Assembly (NCBI GenBank): GCA_947372535.1
Contig: CANBUA010000122.1
Span: 1 to 13,137, forward strand
DNA length: 13,137 nt
Direction: 5' to 3'
Origin: Burkholderiales bacterium
Lineage (GTDB): Bacteria > Pseudomonadota > Gammaproteobacteria > Burkholderiales > Burkholderiaceae
Positions within the stretch are counted from its first letter, which is position 1. Every line of letters begins with the position of its first letter. The position numbers and the translations under genes were made by a program. The notes beneath the pieces are model-generated. The model saw only the letters and a list, made by a program, of their open reading frames with translations, ran no database searches and had not been told where the DNA came from. Shown here in pieces: positions 1-6,045 of this stretch.

Positions 1-292
1 GCAATGTCAGCCTGCTGCCCGAGAAGCAGCTTCAAATGCAACACCTCAGCCTCCCGGCTGGTTCATTTGAGCTGCATTGACAATGGTGTTGCGATTGAAT
101 TGCAACGTTTGGATCAATTTTCAATCGCAACGCGATTCCCGCCAAAAAATCAGTTATTCCAAAGGGAAATCAAAACGCAACACACAACCTCTACTACCTG
201 TTTTGCGGAACGTAGAAGACGCCATAGAGCCATGTGGTGTTCACCTCTTTTCGGCCTTTTTCGCGCCGTCTGAGCACACAAACATGTGATCT
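1..292. other. AT-rich flank without a convincing gene
   Basis: This stretch is visibly richer in A and T than the rest of the window: bases 121-180 are about 42% G+C, against roughly 70% in parts of the siderophore genes. Open frames on both strands give low-complexity, unconvincing proteins with no recognisable motif. It holds an inverted repeat (listed separately) and a small perfect palindrome at 75-85 (cattg-a-caatg). It may be the upstream control region of a gene that lies to the left on the minus strand, or of the small frame at 293, but nothing in the sequence decides this. Confidence 0.4.
88..131. repeat. 12-bp perfect inverted repeat, 20-nt spacer
   Basis: GTTGCGATTGAA at 88-99 is matched exactly by its reverse complement TTCAATCGCAAC at 120-131, separated by 20 bases. 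The left arm also overlaps a shorter dyad, GTTGC at 88-92 with GCAAC at 102-106. No T-run follows, so it does not look like an intrinsic terminator. A protein-binding operator, or a stem in a leader transcript, fits better. Which gene it would serve is unknown. Confidence 0.5.
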
Positions 293-463
293 ATGGCACG
301 TAAAACGCAATGGGAAGTAAACGGTCAGATTGTGAACTCATGTGATGTTCGCCGATGGATGCAAACCTTTGGCCGGCATATACCCGAAAGGGGCCGTGAA
401 CATTACATAAAGTATTACGGCGTGCACGCAAAAATCGCCGTGCTCAAGGCTCAAAAAAATTAG
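293..463 (+). CDS. Small hypothetical protein, 56 aa
   Basis: An ATG-to-TAG frame of 56 residues, basic and soluble in character, with a plausible amino-acid mix (for example WEVNGQIVNSCDVRRWMQ near the start and HYIKYYGVHAKIAVLK near the end). An in-frame TGA lies three bases upstream of the ATG, so this is the earliest possible ATG. No good ribosome binding site precedes it, which weakens the case. I recognise no family. It has no membrane segment or signal peptide. It lies in the AT-rich left flank beside phage-like debris on the other strand, so it could belong to the same foreign DNA, or be a chance frame. Confidence 0.35.
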   Translation: MARKTQWEVNGQIVNSCDVRRWMQTFGRHIPERGREHYIKYYGVHAKIAVLKAQKN

Positions 464-478
464 AGCAAGCACTCCAAA

Positions 479-503
479 GTGAGATCGACCGGTGCAATCT
501 CAC
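479..503. repeat. 7-bp perfect inverted repeat
   Basis: GTGAGAT at 479-485 and ATCTCAC at 497-503 are exact reverse complements around an 11-base spacer that itself contains the palindrome ACCGGT (488-493). It lies 15 bases after the stop of the 56-aa frame and beyond the end of the minus-strand small-gene trio. A run of only three T on the minus-strand side makes it a poor terminator; it could be an operator. The rest of 464-582 shows nothing recognisable. Confidence 0.35.
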
Positions 504-582
504 CGTCCGAGCGCCCAGGCGCCTAGGGTTGATCCCCAGATTGCGCCTGGCCTGGCCGGATGCGGCCAACGACCCCGTGGGC

Positions 583-911
583 TCACTCCCACTGCTTTTT
601 GGTCCAGGCCTTGACCCCCGTACTCAAATTCAGAGATCCGAGCACCACGCTGATCACCTTGTTGCTCGCCACGCCGTTGGCCGAAACCAAGGCCTCGACC
701 AGCAGCGACCCATTGGTCCCAGGCTCCCACCCGGAAGCAATGTATTGACCACCACGACGCTCGCAGTGGTCCCCGTGACCGGCACGGCCACGGCGCCCTG
801 CGCCAAGATCCACGGCACGAATATGGGCTCATCAACCGTACCGGTGAGCGCAATGAATCGATTGGTCAAGCTGTTGAACAGTGCATTGCACTTGCTGACG
901 ATGTTTGGCAT
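583..911 (-). pseudogene. Frameshifted ~109-aa hypothetical protein
   Basis: Read on the minus strand, the gene starts with ATG at 911. It continues in one frame for about 54 codons (MPNIVSKCNALFNSL... to ...TTASVVVV) and then in a second frame (QYIASGWEPG... to ...VKAWTKKQWE) to a TGA at 585-583. Restoring one base near 748, within GTGGTGGTC, joins both halves into a continuous protein of about 109 residues. Both halves are rich in V, S, G and T and look like one beta-rich domain. The start lies 4 bases after the stop of the 40-aa gene, so they were once co-translated. The break may be a true mutation or a sequencing error; no classical slippery heptamer for programmed shifting is visible. 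I do not recognise the family. Confidence 0.5.
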
Positions 912-915
912 GGGA

Positions 916-1038
916 TCAGTTCCAGGCGTCTTTGATGTGTTGCTTGGCTGATGGAAGCTGCTTCATGACGAAGGCCGCCAGCATGGCGCCCGCGATGACG
1001 ATGACCGCTTCGCGAATGATTTCCTTGGGGCTTGGCAT
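916..1038 (-). CDS. 40-aa single-pass membrane protein
   Basis: Begins with ATG at 1038-1036 and ends with TGA at 918-916. A strong ribosome binding site (GGGGAGGG, minus strand, 1052-1045) sits 6 bases before the start. The protein MPSPKEIIREAVIVIAGAML... has a charged N-terminus, one hydrophobic helix at about residues 11-25 (AVIVIAGAMLAAFVM) and a polar, lysine-containing tail. Its ATG overlaps the stop of the upstream frame (TAATG), and its own stop lies 4 bases before the next ATG, which is the packing of a co-translated operon. Tiny membrane proteins packed this way are common in phages and plasmids. I cannot name the family, and a holin-like or virion-membrane role would be a guess. 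Confidence 0.55.
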   Translation of the reverse strand: MPSPKEIIREAVIVIAGAMLAAFVMKQLPSAKQHIKDAWN

Positions 1039-1241
1039 TACGTGCCCTCCCCTTTGCTGGCCACATGCGGCACGCCCAGGGCATCGAGCCTGGCTTCGAT
1101 ATTGCTGAGCGCTACAGGTGATGCATTCAGCGGCCCCACCCATGAGTCTCGCGCGACCCGTGCAATGGCCGCATCCTCACTACCTAAGTTCCGGAGGTCT
1201 TTTCGTCCAGATTTCCAGTCTCCTGTTGAGACGTCGTGGGA
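1038..1241 (-). pseudogene. 5'-truncated gene end, coupled to the 40-aa gene
   Basis: A 67-codon open frame lies between the TGA of the TraB/GumN fragment (1244-1242) and a TAA at 1040-1038. It contains no ATG; the only plausible alternative start is a GTG late in the frame. Its last ~50 residues read like real protein (SEDAAIARVARDSWVG, then SPVALSNIEARLDALGVPHV). Its TAA overlaps the ATG of the next gene as TAATG, strong evidence that this end was once translated. I interpret it as the C-terminal remnant of a larger protein whose 5' part was lost in a rearrangement between about 1190 and 1241. Family unknown. Confidence 0.4.
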
Positions 1242-1565
1242 TCACCAACTGGCAGGAAGGACGATCGGGGTCACCTTATAGCCTTGGCTGGAAAGCATGG
1301 CGATGAGGCCGTTCGGCCCCGGGAGGTGCATTGCTCCAACAAGAACCACAGAGTCACCGTCGTTAAAATATCGGCGCAATCTCGGCATCCAGGCATGATT
1401 TCGGTCGCGCACCATCAACTCATCAAAACGGATGGCGCCTTCGCTTCCTCCAAAGGACACGCGGGTCGCACTAGCAATGCGCTCATAGTCTCCGGCGTTC
1501 AGTGCCTCGACGATTCCCGAAAGCACTGCGTTCGGGTCCCGACGCAAAAGCCAGGTCTCGCGCCC
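1242..1565 (-). pseudogene. TraB/GumN-family protein, C-terminal fragment
   Basis: Reading the minus strand from about 1565, the frame gives WLLRRDPNAVLSGIVEALN, then DELMVRDRNHAWMPRLRRYF, then SVVLVGAMHLPGPNGLIAML and GYKVTPI before a TGA. The xxRN-xxW segment, the VGxxHLPGxxGLxxxL segment and the GYxV end are the C-terminal signature of the TraB/GumN family (also called PrgY-like), proteins of roughly 280-350 residues in bacteria. Only about the last 105 residues are present; the N-terminal half with the family's first conserved blocks is missing. The homology stops where a plus-strand MaoC-like fragment begins. The fragment has no ribosome binding site or credible start of its own, so it is almost certainly not functional. 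Confidence 0.65.
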
Positions 1566-1567
1566 GC

Positions 1568-1729
1568 ATGACGGTGCTGGGCTCACGGCCCATGAAAAGC
1601 AAGCCCCACGTCGGGCTGGTGCACACACGCTGGGAGGCCTTGAACCAGCGCGACGAGGTCGTCATGGAAATCGAGAGCTGGGCCATGTTCGGCCGGCGCG
1701 AACCTGGCGCCGCACCGACCACGACCTGA
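1568..1729 (+). pseudogene. MaoC-type dehydratase, C-terminal fragment
   Basis: The plus strand encodes MTVLGSRPMKSKPHVGLV, then HTRWEALNQRDEVVMEIES and WAMFGRREPG before TGA. The pattern SR(P)xxSKPxxGxV, WxxxNQxxEVVM and a closing FxRR matches the C-terminal strands of MaoC-like (R)-specific enoyl-CoA hydratase/acyl dehydratase proteins, which are normally about 150 residues. The upstream hot-dog core and catalytic Asp/His region are absent. Upstream sequence is occupied on the other strand by the TraB/GumN fragment. The in-frame ATG is internal to the family fold and has no ribosome binding site. This is a truncated remnant, not a working gene. Its stop is 4 bases from the stop of the convergent ABC exporter gene. 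Confidence 0.6.
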
Positions 1730-1733
1730 AGCC

Positions 1734-3386
1734 TCAGGAGGCCAGCGCCATCGCCGGCCGGGCATGGAAGGCCGAGCCGTCCAGCTCTTCGACCGACACG
1801 ATTTGACCGTTCTCCATGCGCACCAGGCGATCGGCCAGGTGGAAGTAGCGGTCGTCGTGCGAGATCACCAGCACGGTCTTGCCCATGGCGCGCAGCCCGG
1901 GCAACACCTCGCGATAGAACACGTCCTTGAACACAGGGTCCTGGTCGGCGGCCCATTCGTCGAAGACCAGGAAGGGCCGGTCCTCCAGGTAGGCCACGAC
2001 CAAGGCCAGGCGCTTGCGCTGGCCTTGCGACAAAGCCCGGGTGGTGAAGGCACCGTCTTTGACCTGTACCTTGTGTTGCAGGTGAAGTTTTTCGATGAGG
2101 CGGTTGCCTTGCGCATCCAGGTCGGCGCTGCTGGCATCGAGCAGCCGGTCGAACAGGTGGAAATCCGAGAAAATGGTCGAGAACACCTGGCGATATCGGT
2201 CACGCCGGGCATCGGTCACAGGCTCGTCGTTGAGCAGCACGCGGCCAGTCTCAGGCACGTACAGGCCCACCAGCAGCTTGGCCAGCGTGGTCTTGCCGCT
2301 GCCATTGCCACCCACCAGGAAGGTGATCTGCGCCGGCTCGAAATCCAGGTGCACGGGCCCCAGCGAGAAGATGTCGTCGCTGACCTCGTGGTAGTAGCGG
2401 TGGCCCACGCCATCGAGCGTCAAGCTGCTGAGCGCGGGCGCCGCCTGGCTGACACCGGTGGTCTCGGTCTCGGGCATCTCGCGCGTGATGTCGTCGATGC
2501 GCCTGGCTGAGGCGCGGGCCAGGTTGGCGCGCGGCAGGTTGAGCAGCAGGGACTCCAGCGGCGTGACCATGTAGAGAAAAACCAGCGCGAAGCCCGTCAT
2601 GATCCGCGTCCGCTCGGGGACGTCGCCCACCAGCATGAAGAGCACCAGGCCAATGAAGGCGTAGATCAGGAAATGGCCCCAACTGGCCGAGGCCAGGAAG
2701 ATCGACATGCCCAAAGCGCGCTCCTTGCGGACGGTCTGGATGGAATCGCCCAGCACCTGCTTGGAGAACACATCCCGCTTGAGCTGGTTCATGCGCAACT
2801 CCTTGGCGCCCTCGACCAGAGAGCGGAAGTGGCCGAACAGAAGGTCTTGCTCCTGGGCGGCCCGGTCCAGATGCCGGATCGCGCGCATGTGCGCCAGGTG
2901 GTAGCCGAGCGAGCCCAGGGCGATCACCGTCAGGCCCACCAGGAACACCTGCCAGGACAGCAGCGCCATGTAGACCATGCACCCCACGACCACGATGCCG
3001 TTGACGAGGATGTTGGGCACGCTGACGAAGAACTCGGCCACCCGGGTGCTGTGCTCGGACAGGGCCGACTGAACCCGCGCATTGCCGATTTCCTCGAGCC
3101 GGCGGAAGTCGGTGACGATCACACGGTTGGCGATGAAGCGGCGCACTTCGGCCTGCGCATGCTGGCTCAAGTGCTCGAACAACACGGCCGACAACACGTG
3201 GCTGATCATGGCCACCACCGCGATGGCGCCGAAAGTCCAGGCCATGCCCGCGCGCTCGCTGCTCTCGGCCGTCAAGGCCGTGTTGATTTGCGCCACCAGC
3301 AGCACGCTGCAGACGCCTGAGACCACGCTGGCCAGGGCGGCGGCCATCATGAGGCGGCGGGATTGCTTGATCAGGTAGGACAGCAC
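1734..3386 (-). CDS. pvdE: PvdE-type cyclic peptide/siderophore ABC exporter
   Basis: A fused ABC half-transporter that exports a peptide siderophore or its precursor across the inner membrane. With the GTG start at 3386 it is 550 residues, the usual size for the cyclic-peptide exporter family (PvdE, SyrD). GGAAGG (minus strand, 3400-3395) lies 8 bases before that GTG. A longer in-frame extension to 3605 is possible, but it would overlap the divergent acyltransferase start and is proline/glycine-rich without transporter character. Residues ~10-280 carry about six membrane helices. The nucleotide-binding domain (~320-535) has Walker A GGNGSGKT at 359-366, signature LSQGQ at 452-456, Walker B FLVFDE at 472-477 and the switch histidine at 510 (VISHDD). 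All key residues are present. It is transcribed away from the acyltransferase operon and ends the siderophore locus on this side. The substrate is inferred from context. Confidence 0.92.
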   Translation of the reverse strand: MLSYLIKQSRRLMMAAALASVVSGVCSVLLVAQINTALTAESSERAGMAWTFGAIAVVAMISHVLSAVLFEHLSQHAQAEVRRFIANRVIVTDFRRLEEIGNARVQSALSEHSTRVAEFFVSVPNILVNGIVVVGCMVYMALLSWQVFLVGLTVIALGSLGYHLAHMRAIRHLDRAAQEQDLLFGHFRSLVEGAKELRMNQLKRDVFSKQVLGDSIQTVRKERALGMSIFLASASWGHFLIYAFIGLVLFMLVGDVPERTRIMTGFALVFLYMVTPLESLLLNLPRANLARASARRIDDITREMPETETTGVSQAAPALSSLTLDGVGHRYYHEVSDDIFSLGPVHLDFEPAQITFLVGGNGSGKTTLAKLLVGLYVPETGRVLLNDEPVTDARRDRYRQVFSTIFSDFHLFDRLLDASSADLDAQGNRLIEKLHLQHKVQVKDGAFTTRALSQGQRKRLALVVAYLEDRPFLVFDEWAADQDPVFKDVFYREVLPGLRAMGKTVLVISHDDRYFHLADRLVRMENGQIVSVEELDGSAFHARPAMALAS

Positions 3387-3603
3387 GGAGGAGACCTTCC
3401 GGGTGGGGGACAAAGGGGCTTGCTTGCCCTTGTCAGACGAACCAGCCGTCGATCTGTTCAAGGCGCAACACCGTCGGGCCCACCCATCGCCGTAGCCACC
3501 CCCGAGATGAGGGGCTGAACACCCACGCGCGCCATTCGTCATCCATCCATGCACCGGGGCGTCCAGCCCCACCTCGTCCATGCAGGAAGAACTGGGAGCG
3601 ACC
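3387..3603. promoter_or_regulatory. Divergent intergenic region between exporter and acyltransferase
   Basis: These 217 bases must carry promoters for both the leftward exporter and the rightward hydroxamate operon. The region is GC-rich. I see no clear -10/-35 pair and no match to the AT-rich Fur consensus. Two sites that fix starts are visible: GGGAG at 3594-3598, 5 bases before the ATG at 3604, and GGAAGG on the minus strand at 3400-3395. A small imperfect hairpin (3411-3432) would lie in the exporter's leader. The regulator, whether Fur, an ECF sigma factor or another, cannot be read from this sequence. Confidence 0.45.
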
Positions 3604-4710
3604 ATGCCGCCAACGCCTCACCTGACCGTCGTCACCGCCGCTTCGACGCAGGCATCCCCTTTCGTCTGCCGCCCCGATGGCCAGACCTTCGAAGCGATCT
3701 TCGACGGAGACGCCCTCGTGCTCACTTCGCCGGAGCACAAGGGCCGACAGCACCGCTGGACGGTGCAGACCCCTGCCACCGGACCGGTCCTGACCCGTGT
3801 CGATGCCGCAGCGGCGACCACCCCAGAGCTGTTGGCCGCACTGGAGGCGACCCTGGCCCGCCTGCCGGCCCAGACCTCGCTGGCCGTCCGTGTGCCCGGC
3901 CTGGACACCACCGACTTGACGCGCTCGGGCATCCTGAAGGCTCATGCTGGCGATGGCACGCTGCACGCCAGTGCCGATCTGCTCTGGCAACAACCCCGCC
4001 TGTGGATGCCCGCCGCGCCGGCCGCCCCTTTCCCGCTTCGCTACACCCTGACCCAGGGCAAGCGCCATCCCTTGCGCCAGCCCAAGCCCACCGGCACGGT
4101 CTACCAGCGCTTCATTCCCTGGCTGGGCAAGACCTTCAGCTACCGGGCGCTGGACATGGACCAGGACCTGCCACGTTTCAACCGCTGGATGAACGATCCG
4201 GACGTGGCCCGCGTCTGGGAGGAGCAAGGCGACCTGGACCAGCACCGCCGCTACCTGCAGGCCATCGCCGACGACCCGCACATGACCTCGCTGATCGGCT
4301 GCTTCGATGGCGAGCCCTTCGCCTACTTCGAGGTCTACTGGGCCCGCGAGAACCGCATCGCGCCGTTCTACGACGTGGCCGACCACGACCGCGGCTGGCA
4401 CGTGCTGGTGGGCGAGCCGGCCTTCCGTGGCAAGGCCTTCGCCACCGCCTGGCTCACCTCGATCTCGCACTACCTGTTCCTGGACGATCCGCGCACGCAG
4501 CGCGTGGTGGGCGAGCCGCGCGCGGACCATGCGCAGCAGATCCGCAACCTGGACCGCTCGGGTTTTTCCAAGATCAAGACTTTCGACTTCCCGCACAAGC
4601 GCGCGTTGCTGGTGTCCATGCTGCGAGAGCGCTATTTCAGCGAAGGCCTCTGGCTGCCCGCCCAGGATGCGCCATCGGCCGCCGCCCAAGCCCAACAGGA
4701 GCGCGCATGA
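3604..4710 (+). CDS. N5-hydroxyornithine acyltransferase, IucB/AlcB/VbsA type
   Basis: A GNAT-fold enzyme expected to transfer an acyl group from CoA to N5-hydroxyornithine, making the hydroxamate that binds iron. With the ATG at 3604 it is 368 residues. An ATG at 3580 has no ribosome binding site, whereas GGGAG lies 5 bases before 3604. Residues ~1-170 are a poorly conserved N-terminal half. Residues ~178-345 match the siderophore acetyltransferase domain, with FNRWMNDPDVARVWEE, then FAYFEVYWARENRI, the CoA-binding stretch GEPAFRGKAFATAWL and RVVGEPRADH. The stop overlaps the next start as ATGA, and the partner gene is the matching hydroxylase, which supports the role. Whether the acyl group is acetyl, 3-hydroxybutyryl or another cannot be told from sequence alone; a lysine-type substrate is less likely given the ornithine-hydroxylase neighbour. 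Confidence 0.85.
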   Translation: MPPTPHLTVVTAASTQASPFVCRPDGQTFEAIFDGDALVLTSPEHKGRQHRWTVQTPATGPVLTRVDAAAATTPELLAALEATLARLPAQTSLAVRVPGLDTTDLTRSGILKAHAGDGTLHASADLLWQQPRLWMPAAPAAPFPLRYTLTQGKRHPLRQPKPTGTVYQRFIPWLGKTFSYRALDMDQDLPRFNRWMNDPDVARVWEEQGDLDQHRRYLQAIADDPHMTSLIGCFDGEPFAYFEVYWARENRIAPFYDVADHDRGWHVLVGEPAFRGKAFATAWLTSISHYLFLDDPRTQRVVGEPRADHAQQIRNLDRSGFSKIKTFDFPHKRALLVSMLRERYFSEGLWLPAQDAPSAAAQAQQERA

Positions 4711-6014
4711 ACCACGACACCGTCATCCATGACCTGGTCGGCATCGGCTTCGGCCCATCCAACGTGGCGCTGGCCATCGCCCTGGAAGAGGCGCACCAAG
4801 CCAACGGGCAGCCCGCCGTCGATGCCTTCTTCATCGAACGGCAAGCGGGCTTTGCCTGGCACCCGCACATGATGCTGGACGGCACGCACATGCAGATCTC
4901 CTACCTCAAGGACCTGGCTACGCTGCGCAACCCCTGCAGCCCCTTCACCTTCGTGAACTACCTTCACCAAAAGCGCCGCCTGCAAGATTTCATCAATCTC
5001 AAGACCTTCTACCCCAGCAGGCTGGAATTCAACGATTACCTGGGCTGGGCGGCCTCGCATTTCGATGACCGCTGCGCTTACGGCGAAGAGGTCATCGAGG
5101 TGCTGCCCGAGAAGCTGGGCCACGAGGTCACCCTGCTGCGCGTGCGCTCGCGCGATGCCCAAGGTGAGTTGCAGGAACGCCTGGCCCGCAACCTGGTCGT
5201 CAGCGTGGGCGGCACCCCCAAGGTGCCCGATTGCTTCCAGGCGCTGGGCCCAGATCCCCGCGTCTTCCACACCCAGCGCTACCTGGCCGACATCGGGCAG
5301 CATGCCGATGCCCGACGCATCGCGGTGATCGGCGCGGGGCAAAGCGCGACCGAGGTGTTCCTGGACCTTCACAAACGGCCTTCCGCGCCTCAGGTCGATC
5401 TGGTGATGCGCGCCCGCTCGATCAGGCCGTCGGACGACAGCCCCTTCGTCAACGAGATCTTCAACGCCGAGTTCACGGACTATGTCTATGGCCGGCCCTC
5501 CGCCGAGCGCGCCGCGCTGCTGGACGAGTTCTCGCGCACCAACTACGCGGCCCCTGACCTGGCCTTGCTGGAGCAACTGTTCGACGTCTTCTACCAGCAG
5601 CGCGTCACGGGCGAGGCGCGCCACCGCTTCTTGCGCCGCCACGAGGTCTGCAGCGTGAGGGCCGACCAGGACGGCGTGCACCTCACCTTGTACGACGTGG
5701 ACCAGCAGCGCGAAAGCACGATTTGCTATGACGCCGTGATCCTCGGCACAGGGTATGACCGGGACACGCATCAACGACTGCTCAAGCCTCTGGCGCCCTA
5801 CCTGGGTGCGTTCGAAGTCGATCGGTATTACCGGCTGGAAAGCACACCGCAGTTCCTGCCTGGCATCTACCTCCAGGGCGCTTGCGAATCCAGCCATGGC
5901 TTGAGCGACACGCTGCTGTCGGTCACGGCCGTGCGCACCCAGGAGATCGGCGCCAGCTTGATGGCATGCCGTCGGGCCAAGCCGCACGACTGGCCTGCGG
6001 CCATGTCCGCCTGA
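4707..6014 (+). CDS. pvdA: L-ornithine N5-monooxygenase (PvdA type)
   Basis: A cytoplasmic FAD- and NADPH-dependent N-hydroxylating monooxygenase converting L-ornithine to N5-hydroxy-L-ornithine, the first step to a hydroxamate siderophore. It is 435 residues, close to the family's usual ~440. It shows the FAD-binding GIGFGPSN at 12-19, WHPHMMLDGTHMQISYLKDL at 51-70, the NADPH-binding GAGQSATE at 209-216, DDSPFVNE at 243-250, the LGTGYD motif at 346-351 and the closing HGLSDTLLSVTAVR at 397-410. All the expected blocks are intact. Its ATG overlaps the stop of the acyltransferase by 4 bases (ATGA), with AGGAG shortly upstream, so the two are translationally coupled. The DDSPFVNE block and neighbour set favour ornithine over lysine, but substrate choice is an inference. 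Confidence 0.95.
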   Translation: MNHDTVIHDLVGIGFGPSNVALAIALEEAHQANGQPAVDAFFIERQAGFAWHPHMMLDGTHMQISYLKDLATLRNPCSPFTFVNYLHQKRRLQDFINLKTFYPSRLEFNDYLGWAASHFDDRCAYGEEVIEVLPEKLGHEVTLLRVRSRDAQGELQERLARNLVVSVGGTPKVPDCFQALGPDPRVFHTQRYLADIGQHADARRIAVIGAGQSATEVFLDLHKRPSAPQVDLVMRARSIRPSDDSPFVNEIFNAEFTDYVYGRPSAERAALLDEFSRTNYAAPDLALLEQLFDVFYQQRVTGEARHRFLRRHEVCSVRADQDGVHLTLYDVDQQRESTICYDAVILGTGYDRDTHQRLLKPLAPYLGAFEVDRYYRLESTPQFLPGIYLQGACESSHGLSDTLLSVTAVRTQEIGASLMACRRAKPHDWPAAMSA

Positions 6015-6045
6015 ACTCACTGCCTTTTCAAACTGTTCTTCAACC

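Noticed and set aside
1..44. Possible minus-strand gene start (GTG at 44) running off the left edge, giving a leucine-rich start
   Set aside because: Only 14 codons are visible. A GGGAGG-like site precedes the GTG, but there is too little sequence to support a gene or to assign it to a transposase or other family.
4..289. Plus-strand open frames of 70-89 codons in the left flank
   Set aside because: No ribosome binding site, cysteine- and arginine-rich unstructured translations, overlapping each other in different frames and spanning the inverted repeat; these look like chance frames.
479..503. Inverted repeat considered as an intrinsic terminator
   Set aside because: The stem is only 7 base pairs with an 11-base loop, and no proper T-run follows on either strand.
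500..951. Overlapping open frames at 500-853 (minus) and 529-951 (plus)
   Set aside because: They lie on top of the frameshifted small gene, whose two halves join into a coherent protein with operon-like spacing; the alternatives have no such support.
1764..2510. Plus-strand open frame opposite the ABC exporter
   Set aside because: It lies against the nucleotide-binding domain, whose Walker and signature motifs are on the minus strand; the plus-strand product has no motif. Other long plus-strand frames opposite the synthetase (e.g. 11176-12312) were dropped for the same reason.
3387..3605. N-terminal extension of the ABC exporter to 3605
   Set aside because: The extra 73 residues are not transporter-like and would overlap the start of the divergent acyltransferase gene. 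The GTG at 3386 has a good ribosome binding site and gives the usual family length.
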